The notes beneath the pieces are model-generated. The model was given only the letters and a program-made list of their open reading frames with translations, was not told where the DNA came from and did not search any database. DNA of 64,000 nt from Marinobacterium aestuarii (GTDB taxonomy: Bacteria > Pseudomonadota > Gammaproteobacteria > Pseudomonadales > Balneatricaceae), in the NCBI RefSeq assembly GCF_001651805.1, contig NZ_CP015839.1, forward strand, positions 4,278,001 to 4,342,000. Direction: 5' to 3'. The position numbers and the translations under genes were made by a program. This document shows, piece after piece, positions 1-9,168 of this stretch. How positions within the stretch are numbered: position 1 is the first letter of the stretch; the number at the start of each line of letters is the position of its first letter.

Positions 1-692
1 ATAAACAGTGAAATTCCCTTGGTGCCCGCGGGTGCATCCGGCAGACGCGCCAGTACTATATGGACGATATTCTCGGCCATGTCGTGCTCACCGGCGGAGA
101 TAAAGATCTTGGTACCGCTGATGCGGTAGCTGCCATCGGCTTCAGGTTCGGCGCGGGTGCGCAGCAACCCCAGGTCTGTACCGCAATGGGATTCGGTCAG
201 GCACATGGTGCCGGTCCACTCGCCGCTCACCAGCTTGGTCAGATACTGCTGTTTCTGCTCCTGGGTGCCGTGGGCTTCCAGGGTATTCATGGCGCCGTGG
301 CTGAGGCCGGGATACATGCTCCAGGCCCAGTTGGCGGTGCCGACCATTTCATTGATCACAATGCCGACGGACTCCGGCAGACCCTGACCGCCCCATTGCG
401 GGTCGTGCGCCAGTGAAGACCAGCCACCGTCGATGAACTGACTGTAGGCCTGCTTGAAACCTTCAGGCGTGATCACCTCACCACCTTCCAGGCGGCAACC
501 CTGACGGTCGCCCACGCCATTGAGTGGCGCCAGCACGCGTTCGGAAAATTTGGCGCCCTCTTCAATAATCGCTTCAATCATGTCCGGTGTGGCATCCTCG
601 GCACCGGTCAGCGCCTGGTAATGCGCATCCGCATCCAGCAGCTCGTTCAGCACAAAGTGCATCTCGCGTCGCGGGGCTTTGTACTCTGGCAT
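1..692 (-). CDS. Acyl-CoA dehydrogenase, N-terminal part (3' end outside window)
   Basis: About 230 residues of an acyl-CoA dehydrogenase read leftward off the window edge. The start (MPEYKAPRREM) and the segment with FVLNELLDAD are typical of the ~600-residue DmdC/FadE-like subfamily that has an extra N-terminal helix. Further in, a substrate/FAD-side motif (MCLTESHCGTDLG) and a following GTKIFISAGEHD segment are visible; both are hallmarks of the family middle domain. The enzyme would be an FAD-dependent alpha,beta-dehydrogenase of acyl-CoA thioesters in the cytoplasm, passing electrons to ETF. The catalytic glutamate lies in the missing C-terminal part, so substrate length cannot be judged. 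No beta-oxidation partner gene is visible on this side. The family is certain; the exact substrate is unknown. Confidence 0.9.
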   Translation of the reverse strand, partial: MPEYKAPRREMHFVLNELLDADAHYQALTGAEDATPDMIEAIIEEGAKFSERVLAPLNGVGDRQGCRLEGGEVITPEGFKQAYSQFIDGGWSSLAHDPQWGGQGLPESVGIVINEMVGTANWAWSMYPGLSHGAMNTLEAHGTQEQKQQYLTKLVSGEWTGTMCLTESHCGTDLGLLRTRAEPEADGSYRISGTKIFISAGEHDMAENIVHIVLARLPDAPAGTKGISLF

Positions 693-731
693 GATTTCTA
701 TCCTCAACTGGCTATTCACAGGCATCCGGCT

Positions 732-785
732 GGCAGCCTGTCGGGCTTTTCCGCACTAGATCAGTGGTAAGTCCGACAGGCTGCC
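732..785. repeat. Short inverted-repeat element, internally deleted MITE copy
   Basis: Perfect 13-bp inverted ends (GGCAGCCTGTCGG at 732-744, CCGACAGGCTGCC at 773-785) enclose 28 bp. The right half (CTTTTCCGCACTAGATCAGT and onward) aligns almost base for base with the right end of the 169-bp element at 31128-31296, so this looks like a deletion derivative of the same family. It sits about 40 bp upstream of the acyl-CoA dehydrogenase start. Apart from this element and the terminator near 955-977, I see no gene in the 693-1013 gap. Confidence 0.7.
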
Positions 786-954
786 ACACCGGACGCTCTC
801 GTTATTCTGCAGTCCACAGGATCACCGAATTCGCCCGCCCGACCAATAACAAATGCCCTCAGTTTTAGTGACAAAAATTACCAGCCCCACAAGAAAACCC
901 ATATCACCGTGATCAGAGCTTGATAAATAAATAACATTTACGGTCAGTCAGGCA

Positions 955-977
955 ATAAAAAGCCCGTACACGGGCTA
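955..977 (-). terminator. Rho-independent terminator of the stress-protein operon
   Basis: A hairpin AGCCCGT / ACGGGCT at 961-976 is preceded on the plus strand by five A, which makes a U-run after the hairpin for leftward transcripts. It lies 37 bp beyond the stop of the universal stress protein gene, where a terminator is expected. Confidence 0.7.
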
Positions 978-1013
978 CGGGCGCACAACTTGCCAATGCA
1001 CACAAAGCAATAC

Positions 1014-1847
1014 TTAGCTGTGATCCACCATCACGCCACCGGCGCGCATCACCAGCACATCGGTACTGGTGCTATCCAGAATATCCTCGGCCATATTGCC
1101 GTAGAGCGCGCCACTAACACCGCCGCGGGCGCTGGTACTGATAACCAGCAGCGCGGCACTCAGATTATTGCTGACCTGGCTGATCCAGAATTCGGCCGGC
1201 CCCTCGCCTATATGATGCTGCTGCGGGCTTAGCGCCAACCGCTGACACAGCGCCTGTGCCGCTGCACTGGCCCTGGCGTCGATCAGGCTGGCAACCTGAT
1301 CTTCTGCCGCCGCACCCAGCATGGGGGGCTCGGTGGCGATGACCGTATGCAGCTGGGCCTTCGCCAGGGAACTGACCAGATGGGCGGCGCGCAGCACCGA
1401 CTCATCCAGCGCCCCCTGAACCTCAGCATCATGCAGCGGGTTGATCGCCGCCAGTATCCGCTTGCCGACCCAGGACTCGAGGCGCTTGACCAGCAATACC
1501 GGCGCCGGCACTTCGCGCAGCAGACGCCAGTCCAGCGGTGCCGTCAGCGCAGGCTTGCTGTGTCGCGGGTCGCAGCCCTTGACCACCAGAGAGTAAGGCT
1601 CACGCGCCCACTCGCTGCGCAGGCTGTCAAACAGCGATGTCGTGGGGTCGAGAAGATGCACGGTGCGGTCAACGTGGAGTTGCGCCAGCGCATCATCCAT
1701 GCCCTCCCAGGCCGGGCGCTTGCCAAACCACAGCAGATCAAGCGGCACATCGGTCACCTCGGCAATCAGGCCGGCGCGATTTAACGCCTCCAGGCAATGG
1801 GATCCGCCATCCAGCAGGACCAGTATTCTGTTCGGCGCCAATGGCAT
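1014..1847 (-). CDS. Universal stress protein, tandem UspA-type
   Basis: 277 residues, the length of tandem two-domain Usp proteins. The N-terminal half starts with RILVLLDGGSHCLEAL and the second half ends with a UspA-like nucleotide-loop region (ISTSARGGVSGALYGNMAEDI followed by DVLVMR). Proteins of this family are cytoplasmic ATP- or AMP-binding stress factors. The frame is open further upstream, but the ATG at 1847 was chosen because AGAGGA lies 8 bases before it and the next codons give the usual beta-strand start. It is 46 bp downstream of the MMPL exporter gene and probably cotranscribed with it and the YCF48-like gene. A terminator follows. Specific role unknown. Confidence 0.85.
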   Translation of the reverse strand: MPLAPNRILVLLDGGSHCLEALNRAGLIAEVTDVPLDLLWFGKRPAWEGMDDALAQLHVDRTVHLLDPTTSLFDSLRSEWAREPYSLVVKGCDPRHSKPALTAPLDWRLLREVPAPVLLVKRLESWVGKRILAAINPLHDAEVQGALDESVLRAAHLVSSLAKAQLHTVIATEPPMLGAAAEDQVASLIDARASAAAQALCQRLALSPQQHHIGEGPAEFWISQVSNNLSAALLVISTSARGGVSGALYGNMAEDILDSTSTDVLVMRAGGVMVDHS

Positions 1848-1893
1848 TGGCCTATCCTCTTTTAGTTGACGCGAATCGCGCCTATGCAGTGAC

Positions 1894-4275
1894 TCAGGAC
1901 AGCAGGTCGCTGGTTTCCTTTTGCTCCACCTTGGAGCCGGTATGGCGATAGAGCACACAGGTCAGTGCCGGTAGCAGAATCAGCGCACCCAGCATGTTCC
2001 ACAGGAACATGAAGGTCAGCAGGATGCCCATATCAGCCTGGAACTTGATGGGCGAAAGCACCCAGAGCACCACGCCAATCGCCAGCGTCAGGCCGGTAAA
2101 GGCCACCGACTTGCCGGTGGTGCGCAGGGTCGCCAGGTAGGCGTCAGGCAATGACTGTCCCTGCAGCAGGAAACTGTTCAACTTGGTATAGATATAAATA
2201 CCGTAGTCCACCCCTATGCCGACGCCCAGTGCGATCACCGGCAGTGTCGCCACTTTTACGCCTATGCCGATCTTGGCCATCAGCGCCTGACACAGCAGGG
2301 ACGTCAGCGCCAGCGGCAGGATGATGCAGATCACCGTGCGCAGCGAGCGGAAGGTCAGCAGGCAGAGCAAACTCACCACCCCGTAGACCCAGAGCAGCAT
2401 CTTGTACTGGGCGGTGCTGATCACTTCATTGGTGGCCGCCTCTATGCCGGAGTTGCCCGCCGCCAGGCGGAACTGGATCTGCTCGCTGTCATGCTGTGCC
2501 GCGAACGCCTTCACGCTGTCGGTTACCCGGCTAAGGGTCGCCGCCTTGTGATCATCCAGGAACATGATCAGCGGCAGCAAAGAGCAGTCGCCGTTCATCA
2601 GCCCGCCGGGCACATAGGCCAGGGAGGCGTTGATCACAAACTGGTTGCGACTCACCGAACGCCATTTCAGGCTGCCCTCGTTCAGCCCCGCCGTGACACG
2701 TTCGGACACATCCGCCAGCGACAGGCTGGACTGCACCCCCGGCACGTTGGTGAGGTATTGCTGGAAGCGATCCACCAACTCAAGCGTCCTGAAGCTGGCG
2801 CACTGCTCGGCCTCGGTGGTCACCATCACCACGAACACATCGCTGGATGTCGAGTAGTGGCCGGTAACAAAGGCATTATCGAGGTTATAACGCGAATCCT
2901 TGCGCAGCTCAGGCGCACCGGAATCCAAATCACCGATCTTCAGCTCAGAACTGGCCTGCAGCCCCGCCAGTGCCAGGCCTGCCGCCACCAGCAGCGCCAC
3001 AATAGCGCCACGAGGACGGGCAAAAACCGTGAGAATAGCCCAGCGCGAGCTCACCGCCGCCTGGCTGCGCTTCGCCCGGGCGATGGCCCGTTTCCCCACG
3101 CCCGCCCAGGACATCAGCAGTGGCAGCAGCAACAGGTTGGTCAGGATGATAACGGCCACGCCTATCGACGCCGCTATGGCCAGATCCTGAATCACCTGAA
3201 TCTGGATCACCATCAGGGTCACGAAGCCAAGCCCGTCCGACAGCAACGCCGTCAGGCCCGGAATATAGAGCGCACGGAAGGCGCGGCGGGACGCCAGCAG
3301 ACTGCCAGCACCTTCCGCCTCTTCCTGGGCCACGGTATTGACGATCTGCACGCCGTGACTCACGGCGATGGCAAACACCAGAAAGGGCACCAGCATCGAG
3401 TAGGGATCCAGCCCAAAACCCAGCAGCCGCAGCAGGCCCAGCTGCCAGATCACCGCCACCAGCGAGCAGGCCAGCGGGATCAGGGTGCCGCTGACACTGC
3501 CAGAGTAGAGATACAGCAGCACCAGGGTGACGCCAAAGGCCACCGCAAAGAACAGGGCCACATCACGGGCACCATCGATCAGATCCCCCACCACCTTGGC
3601 AAAACCGGTGATGTGAATATTAATCTGGTCGGATTCGTAGGGCTGGCGCACCAGACTTTCAAGCAGATGAGACAGCTGCTGATAATCCAGCCCGGCGCCG
3701 GTTTCAGGGTCGCGGTCAAACAGCGGCACCTGCACTATGGCCGAACCGAAGTCATTGGCCACCAGCCGCCCCAGCTGCCCCGAGCGCAGGATATTGGTGC
3801 GCAGCTTTTCCAGCGCGGCGGCCGAGCCGTCGTAGTCATCGGGAATCACAGGCCCGCCGACAAAACCCTCTTCGGTGACTTCGGTCCAGCGCACATTGGG
3901 CGTCCAGATCGAGGCCAGCGCCGAGCGATCAACCCCCGGCAGGAAAAACAGCTCGTCGGTCACCTTGCGCAGGCTGTCCTGAAATTCCGGTGTGAAGATA
4001 TCGCCCTCGGTGGCGGCCACCACCACCCGCAGGCTGTTACCCAGCCCCGCCAAGTCGTCGCGGTAGGTCAGATAGTTCTCGACGTAGGGATGTTCGGTGG
4101 GAATCATCTTGACGAAGCTGGCATCAGGCCTGATCTGGCTGGCCTGCCAGCCCAGCACCAGGGTGACGAGGACGAAGAGTGCCAGCAGCGTGCGACGACG
4201 GTGAAACAGCACCCGCTCGATCAGATGCTCGCTGCTTTTTACCAGGCCCAGCATCGACAGGGTCAGTGTTTTCAT
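1894..4275 (-). CDS. MMPL/RND-superfamily exporter
   Basis: 793 residues with the RND/MMPL layout: one N-terminal membrane helix (around residues 30-47), a long periplasmic domain, a helix bundle of five or six segments (around 240-420), a second periplasmic domain and a second bundle (around 620-780) including the conserved GVGIGVDYGIYI stretch. The half-size and the sterol-sensing-like bundle resemble proton-driven lipid or hydrophobic-compound exporters rather than tripartite drug pumps, and no membrane-fusion or outer-membrane partner is adjacent. Its start codon overlaps the stop of the upstream YCF48-like gene by 4 bp (ATGA), implying translational coupling. The pairing with a beta-propeller YCF48-like protein recurs in pseudomonads and related genera. 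Substrate unknown. Confidence 0.85.
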   Translation of the reverse strand: MKTLTLSMLGLVKSSEHLIERVLFHRRRTLLALFVLVTLVLGWQASQIRPDASFVKMIPTEHPYVENYLTYRDDLAGLGNSLRVVVAATEGDIFTPEFQDSLRKVTDELFFLPGVDRSALASIWTPNVRWTEVTEEGFVGGPVIPDDYDGSAAALEKLRTNILRSGQLGRLVANDFGSAIVQVPLFDRDPETGAGLDYQQLSHLLESLVRQPYESDQINIHITGFAKVVGDLIDGARDVALFFAVAFGVTLVLLYLYSGSVSGTLIPLACSLVAVIWQLGLLRLLGFGLDPYSMLVPFLVFAIAVSHGVQIVNTVAQEEAEGAGSLLASRRAFRALYIPGLTALLSDGLGFVTLMVIQIQVIQDLAIAASIGVAVIILTNLLLLPLLMSWAGVGKRAIARAKRSQAAVSSRWAILTVFARPRGAIVALLVAAGLALAGLQASSELKIGDLDSGAPELRKDSRYNLDNAFVTGHYSTSSDVFVVMVTTEAEQCASFRTLELVDRFQQYLTNVPGVQSSLSLADVSERVTAGLNEGSLKWRSVSRNQFVINASLAYVPGGLMNGDCSLLPLIMFLDDHKAATLSRVTDSVKAFAAQHDSEQIQFRLAAGNSGIEAATNEVISTAQYKMLLWVYGVVSLLCLLTFRSLRTVICIILPLALTSLLCQALMAKIGIGVKVATLPVIALGVGIGVDYGIYIYTKLNSFLLQGQSLPDAYLATLRTTGKSVAFTGLTLAIGVVLWVLSPIKFQADMGILLTFMFLWNMLGALILLPALTCVLYRHTGSKVEQKETSDLLS

Positions 4276-5378
4276 TGTGCAGCTCCCGCTGGCAAGGCCT
4301 TGCGCTGAATACCACCTTCACCCACCAGCAGCAGTTGCGAGCCGACCACCAGGGCCGCACTCAAACTCTGGCGCGAACGTTGCTGCAACAGCGGCGCAAA
4401 GCCAGCGGGACCACCCACCTGCAGCAGACCACCCTGCCCCAGCAGCAGCAACTTGTAGTCCACCGCCAGGGCGCCGTTAAGGGTCGCCGTGGCATCCAGT
4501 TCCAGCGCCTGCCAGTGCTCGCCATCAGGGCTGTGGAACAGATTGCCGCGCAGCCCCATCAGCCAAAGGCCATCGAGCTCGGCCATGGCAAAGAGTGAAC
4601 CCTCATAGGGGGATTCCAGCGCTTCCCAGCTATTGCCACTGTCGCTGGAGCGCAGCAAGAGCCCGGCTTCGCCGGCGATATAGAGATCACCGGAACTTGT
4701 TGCCAGCAGACTGTTGAGATGAAAACGATCGGGGTTGGGCAGGCGGTGACCCAGGGTTTGCCAACTGTTGCCACCGTCCCGGGTTTGCAGCAGCTGACCG
4801 TAGGCGCCCAGCACAAAGCCGTGCAGCGGATCGGCGAACCAGACATCCAGCAACGGCATGTTGGGGCCATCCTCCAGCGCAAAGAGTGCATCGTCCAGCG
4901 CGTATTCGAGATTTTCCTGCACCACCGGGTCCGCCTCGGCCTCCAGGCTCAGGGCATCCAGCTCGGCTTCAAGCTGTTCCACCCGCAGTGCATTGATGCG
5001 GTTGCCATCCAGCTGCAGACTCCAGTGGGCACCGCCATCGGTGCTGTGCAGTACAGTGCCATCATGCCCCACCGCCCAGCCCTGCTGCTCATCGGCGAAA
5101 CTCAGGGCGGTCAGCAATACGCTGACCGGCACCTCGGCCTGACGCCAGTGATCGCCGCCATCATCGGACAAGAGCACCAGCCCCTGTTCGCCCACCGCCA
5201 CCAGGCGCCCGCCGGCACGGGCGATATCCAGCAGCAGCGACTGAGTCGCCCGCTCAGTCACCTGAGCCGGCACCTGCAAACGATCGAATGGGGTCGCCGC
5301 GAATGTCGGCGCCGTGATAAGGCTATAACCCAGCAGCAGACAAAGCAGCCACTTGCGGCCCTGAATATTGAATCCCAT
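4272..5378 (-). CDS. YCF48-like / BNR-repeat exported beta-propeller protein
   Basis: 368 residues with a signal peptide (hydrophobic WLLCLLLGYSLI then cleavage near TFAATP) and repeated BNR/Asp-box-like units: LLSDDGGDHWRQ, LHSTDGGAHWS, LQTRDGGNSWQTL, LRSSDSGNSWEAL, FHSPDGEHWQAL. These define a YCF48/sortilin-like beta-propeller, here periplasmic. In cyanobacteria Ycf48 helps assemble photosystem II. In non-photosynthetic bacteria the role is not established and is probably protein-protein or ligand binding. It is the first gene of a leftward unit with the MMPL exporter (4-bp overlap) and the universal stress protein, so it may be an accessory or ligand-presenting protein for the exporter (inference). 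Confidence 0.85.
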   Translation of the reverse strand: MGFNIQGRKWLLCLLLGYSLITAPTFAATPFDRLQVPAQVTERATQSLLLDIARAGGRLVAVGEQGLVLLSDDGGDHWRQAEVPVSVLLTALSFADEQQGWAVGHDGTVLHSTDGGAHWSLQLDGNRINALRVEQLEAELDALSLEAEADPVVQENLEYALDDALFALEDGPNMPLLDVWFADPLHGFVLGAYGQLLQTRDGGNSWQTLGHRLPNPDRFHLNSLLATSSGDLYIAGEAGLLLRSSDSGNSWEALESPYEGSLFAMAELDGLWLMGLRGNLFHSPDGEHWQALELDATATLNGALAVDYKLLLLGQGGLLQVGGPAGFAPLLQQRSRQSLSAALVVGSQLLLVGEGGIQRKALPAGAAQ

Positions 5379-5737
5379 AGTTTTCCCTTCCAGTCCGCCG
5401 ATCTGCCGCAGCGGCAGATTGACAGCGTTCCGCGTTTTATCTTTATTATGCTGGGAAGCCGAACCAGAAGGTTCAGGTGCAGTGACAGTTCAACGTGCCA
5501 GACTACAACCCCGGTCGCCCATGCATTCTAGACCGCAGTTAATCGAAGCATCAGCGATTGCCCGCATTGGCTCAATAACAATCGACACCACATATCCTGA
5601 CAATATCGATCATCTGTACGATTTGCGCGGTCTACAATTGATTTTATGCCGCAGACAAAGTAAACGTAGGCGGCGAGCTATAACAAGAATTACCTGGCCC
5701 TCGCCAGACGAAAAATAATCGAAGGGGAATCTCTGCA
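5379..5737. promoter_or_regulatory. Divergent intergenic region with promoter-like elements
   Basis: This 359-bp gap separates the leftward YCF48-like operon from the rightward liv operon and must hold promoters for both. On the plus strand TTGACA at 5419-5424 is followed by TTTATT at 5442 (17-bp spacer) or TATTAT at 5444, a plausible sigma-70 promoter about 290 bp ahead of livJ. A TACAAT nearer to livJ (around 5632) is an alternative. No gene is evident here. Confidence 0.35.
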
Positions 5738-6859
5738 ATGAAACAGTTTTCTAAAACACTGCTCAGTATTGGTACCGCATTGGCCATTCTGGGTTCAGCT
5801 GCTGCAGTTCAGGCTGAAACACTCAAAATCGCACTGGCAGGCCCGGCAACAGGCCCGGTTGCCCAGTACGGCGACATGCAGAAAATCGGCGTAATGGCGG
5901 CGATTGACGATATCAACAAGGCGGGCGGCGTGAATGGCATGCAGCTTGAAGGCGTTATTTACGACGACGCCTGCGACCCGAAACAGGCCGTGGCCGTGGC
6001 CAACAAGATCGTCAACGACGGCATCACCCATGTGGTCGGTCACCTGTGTTCCAGCTCCACTGAACCTGCGGCTGATGTGTACGAAGAAGAAGGCGTGCTG
6101 ATGATTACCGCCGCTTCCACCTCCCCGTCCATCACCGAAAAAGGTCACCAGCTGATCTTCCGCACCATAGGTCTGGACAGCCTGCAGGGCAGCATGGCGG
6201 CGGATTACATCGCCAACACCGTGAAGCCCAAGACCCTGGCCATTATTCACGACAAGCAGCAGTACGGCGAAGGCCTGGCACAGACCGTCAAGGACGGTCT
6301 GGAAGCCAAGGGCATTTCCGCGGTGATGTTTGAAGGTGTGACGCCGGGCGACAAGGACTTCTCGGCGCTGATTGCCAAACTGAAGAAAGAGAACGTCGAT
6401 TTCGTTTATTACGGTGGCTATCACCCGGAACTGGGGCTGATTCTGCGTCAATCCTCGGAGAAAAATTTCAGTGCCCAGTTCATGGGTCCTGAAGGTATCG
6501 TCAACGCCGATCTGGCCAAGATCGCCGGCGATGCAACCGAAGGCGTGCTGGCAACGGCACCGAAAAGCTTCGATCAGAACCCGGAAAACAAGGCCCGCGT
6601 TGAAGCCATTACGGCCAAGGGCGAAGATGCCTCAGGCCCGTTCGTCTTTACCGCCTACGCCGCCGTTCAGGTGATGGGCGACGCCATCAAGGCTGTCGGT
6701 GATACCGATCCGGTCAAACTGGCCGACTATATCCGCAAGAACGAATTCGATACCTCTATCGGCAAGGTGACCTATGACGAGAAAGGGGACCTGACCGAGT
6801 CCACCTTCCTGGTTTACAGCCTGCACAAAGATGGCTCCAAGACACCTGCTCCCCAGTAA
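5738..6859 (+). CDS. livJ: Branched-chain amino-acid ABC transporter, periplasmic binding protein
   Basis: 373 residues of the LivJ/BraC type I periplasmic binding protein family. A Sec signal peptide ends at VQA-ET (residue 26/27). It is followed by the family start LKIALAGPATGPVAQYGDMQKIG, a DDACDPKQAVAVANK segment and the ligand-pocket HLCSSSTEPAADVY region. The protein captures Leu/Ile/Val or related amino acids in the periplasm and delivers them to LivHM. The start is supported by GAAGGGGAA 10 bases upstream. It heads the five-gene liv operon. A 132-bp gap with a strong potential RNA structure follows, consistent with higher expression of the binding protein than of the membrane components. 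Confidence 0.93.
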   Translation: MKQFSKTLLSIGTALAILGSAAAVQAETLKIALAGPATGPVAQYGDMQKIGVMAAIDDINKAGGVNGMQLEGVIYDDACDPKQAVAVANKIVNDGITHVVGHLCSSSTEPAADVYEEEGVLMITAASTSPSITEKGHQLIFRTIGLDSLQGSMAADYIANTVKPKTLAIIHDKQQYGEGLAQTVKDGLEAKGISAVMFEGVTPGDKDFSALIAKLKKENVDFVYYGGYHPELGLILRQSSEKNFSAQFMGPEGIVNADLAKIAGDATEGVLATAPKSFDQNPENKARVEAITAKGEDASGPFVFTAYAAVQVMGDAIKAVGDTDPVKLADYIRKNEFDTSIGKVTYDEKGDLTESTFLVYSLHKDGSKTPAPQ

Positions 6860-6908
6860 ATAATTACAATAATCAGGCAGCCCGGGCTCCGCGCCCGTCG
6901 CTGCCCAC

Positions 6909-6972
6909 GATACCCAGCTCCGCGATCCGGGGTCGGGCGTCTGTTGATGGTTTAACCGACGCCCCGGGTATC
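6909..6972 (+). promoter_or_regulatory. Structured intercistronic region between livJ and livH
   Basis: GATACCC (6909-6915) pairs with GGGTATC (6966-6972), and inside it GGGCGTC (6935-6941) pairs with GACGCCC (6958-6964). The sequence could form a long, GC-rich stem in the mRNA just before livH. Such structures after a binding-protein gene usually protect the upstream message or attenuate downstream expression. The function here is inferred. Confidence 0.5.
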
Positions 6973-6991
6973 CTTTGACCTGGTTTTTACT

Positions 6992-7918
6992 ATGTCTGAA
7001 GCATCGCTCTATTTCCTGCAACAGCTCATAAACGGGCTGACGATCGGGTCCACTTATGCCCTGATCGCCATCGGCTACACAATGGTCTATGGCATCATCG
7101 GCATGATCAATTTCGCCCACGGCGAGATTTACATGATCGGCTCCTATATTTCATTCATCGTCATCGCCGGCCTGCTCGGCATGGGGATGGTCGCACTCCC
7201 GGTTATTCTGATTATCGCCCTGGTGATTGCGGTCTTCATGGCCAGCACCTACGGCTGGGCTGTTGAACGCGTGGCCTATCGCCCACTGCGCGGCTCCAAC
7301 CGGCTTATTCCGCTGATTTCCGCCATCGGCATGTCGATTTTCCTGCAGAACTACGTGGTTCTGGCCCAGGGTTCCCGTGATGTAGCCCTGGCACCGCAGA
7401 TCAGCGGCAGCTGGACCTTCGGTGATCCGCAGCTGTTCGAAGTGTCGCTGTCCTATATGCAGCTGCTGATCTGGGCTGTGACCCTCGTCTGCATGACCGC
7501 GCTGACGCTGTTCATATCCCGCTCGCGCATGGGTCGCGCCTGTCGCGCCTGTTCTGAAGACCAGGGCATGACCAACCTGCTGGGTATTGATACCAACCGC
7601 ACCATCGCCATGACCTTTATCATTGGTGCGGCCCTGGCCGCCGTGGCCGGCCTGTTGCTGGGCCTGTATTACGGTGTGGTAAACCCCTTTGTCGGCTTTA
7701 TCGCCGGCCTCAAGGCCTTCACGGCAGCGGTGCTCGGCGGTATAGGGTCCATTCCCGGCGCCATGCTCGGCGGCCTGATTCTGGGCGTTACCGAAGCCCT
7801 TACTTCCGCCTACTTCCCCTCTGAATACAAGGACGTGGTGTCGTTCGGTCTGCTGATACTGATTCTGCTGTTCCGCCCCAGCGGCCTGCTGGGCAAACCG
7901 GAAGTGGAGAAAGTATGA
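6992..7918 (+). CDS. livH: Branched-chain amino-acid ABC transporter permease LivH
   Basis: 308 residues, eight or so hydrophobic segments, with the characteristic beginning [42 protein letters not shown] and a permease motif near [17 protein letters not shown] (coupling helix to the ATPases). It forms the inner-membrane channel with LivM. The last codons overlap the livM start by 4 bp (ATGATG). The Shine-Dalgarno is poor, so translation may depend on the structured leader upstream. Confidence 0.93.
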   Translation: MSEASLYFLQQLINGLTIGSTYALIAIGYTMVYGIIGMINFAHGEIYMIGSYISFIVIAGLLGMGMVALPVILIIALVIAVFMASTYGWAVERVAYRPLRGSNRLIPLISAIGMSIFLQNYVVLAQGSRDVALAPQISGSWTFGDPQLFEVSLSYMQLLIWAVTLVCMTALTLFISRSRMGRACRACSEDQGMTNLLGIDTNRTIAMTFIIGAALAAVAGLLLGLYYGVVNPFVGFIAGLKAFTAAVLGGIGSIPGAMLGGLILGVTEALTSAYFPSEYKDVVSFGLLILILLFRPSGLLGKPEVEKV

Positions 7919-9168
7919 TGCGACAGAATTTCTACACTGCCTTTTTCGCCGCCGGCATTACCCTGATCCTCACCTGCCTGATGGTGGGCGTGAAACTCAC
8001 CTCCGAAGGCACCGAGCTGCGCGTGGTCGGCGCCACCGCCGCCCAGTGGACCTGGATATTCGGTGGCATCGCCATCGTTTTTCTATCGCAGCTGTTCCGT
8101 GAGCAGATCAGCGCCGCCACCGCCGGCATTCCGCGCCCCAACCTGGGTGCAATACTGCCCGCCGAGTCCGTGCGCACGCGCCTCAAACCCTGGCTGATCG
8201 CCGCGGTCATTGTCGGTCTGCTCATCTGGCCTTTCATGGTATCCCGCGGATCCGTCGATCTGGCCACCCTGACGCTGATCTACATCATGCTGGGGCTGGG
8301 TCTCAATATAGTGGTCGGCCTCGCCGGCCTGCTGGATCTGGGCTACGTGGCCTTCTACGCCATAGGCGCCTACACCTACGCCCTGCTGTCGAGCTACTTC
8401 GGACTCTCGTTCTGGATCTGCCTGCCGATCGCAGCCCTGATGGCGGCGCTCTTCGGCTTTGTGCTGGGGTTTCCGGTGCTGCGCCTGCGCGGTGACTACC
8501 TGGCCATAGTGACGCTGGGATTCGGCGAAATCATTCGTATCCTGCTGAACAACTGGACCTCCATCACCGGCGGCCCCAACGGCATTTCCGGCATCGACAA
8601 ACCCACGCTGTTCGGGCTGGAGTTCAACCGCCGTGCCAGCGAGGGCGGTACCACCTTCCATGAGTTCATGGGTATCGACTATTCCAGCAGCTACAAGGTG
8701 ATCTTCCTCTACCTGATCGCCGTGGTGCTGGTGCTGGCCGTGCTCTATGTCATCAACCGACTGATGCGCATGCCGGTGGGCCGCGCCTGGGAAGCGCTGC
8801 GCGAAGACGAAATCGCCTGCCGTTCACTGGGCCTGAACCGCACCGTGATCAAGCTCTCGGCCTTTACCATCGGCGCCTCCACCGCCGGTTTCGCCGGCTG
8901 CTTCTTTGCCGCACGGCAGGGCTTTATCAGCCCCGAATCCTTCATCTTCATCGAGTCGGCGATCATTCTTGCGATCGTGGTGCTCGGCGGCATGGGCTCA
9001 CAGCTTGGCGTCATACTGGCGGCCATAGTGATGACCATACTGCCCGAGCTTGCCCGCGAATTTCAGGAATACCGCATGCTGCTGTTCGGACTGCTGATGG
9101 TGCTCATGATGCGCTGGCGCCCGCAGGGTCTGTTACCGAGCAAGCGTCCGCACATGGAGTTGAAGTAA
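7915..9168 (+). CDS. livM: Branched-chain amino-acid ABC transporter permease LivM
   Basis: 417 residues, the usual LivM/BraE size. It carries an N-terminal extension with three hydrophobic segments (DUF3382-like region of LivM) before the conserved permease core ([30 protein letters not shown]) and the ATPase-coupling motif near [18 protein letters not shown]. Inner membrane partner of LivH. It overlaps livH at the start and livG by one base at the end (TAATG), so the operon is tightly coupled. Confidence 0.93.
   Translation: MMRQNFYTAFFAAGITLILTCLMVGVKLTSEGTELRVVGATAAQWTWIFGGIAIVFLSQLFREQISAATAGIPRPNLGAILPAESVRTRLKPWLIAAVIVGLLIWPFMVSRGSVDLATLTLIYIMLGLGLNIVVGLAGLLDLGYVAFYAIGAYTYALLSSYFGLSFWICLPIAALMAALFGFVLGFPVLRLRGDYLAIVTLGFGEIIRILLNNWTSITGGPNGISGIDKPTLFGLEFNRRASEGGTTFHEFMGIDYSSSYKVIFLYLIAVVLVLAVLYVINRLMRMPVGRAWEALREDEIACRSLGLNRTVIKLSAFTIGASTAGFAGCFFAARQGFISPESFIFIESAIILAIVVLGGMGSQLGVILAAIVMTILPELAREFQEYRMLLFGLLMVLMMRWRPQGLLPSKRPHMELK

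Noticed and set aside
2491-4308. A 605-codon open frame antisense to the MMPL exporter
   Set aside because: Same kind of shadow frame: rich in His, Gln and Arg, without motifs; the leftward frame has complete RND features.
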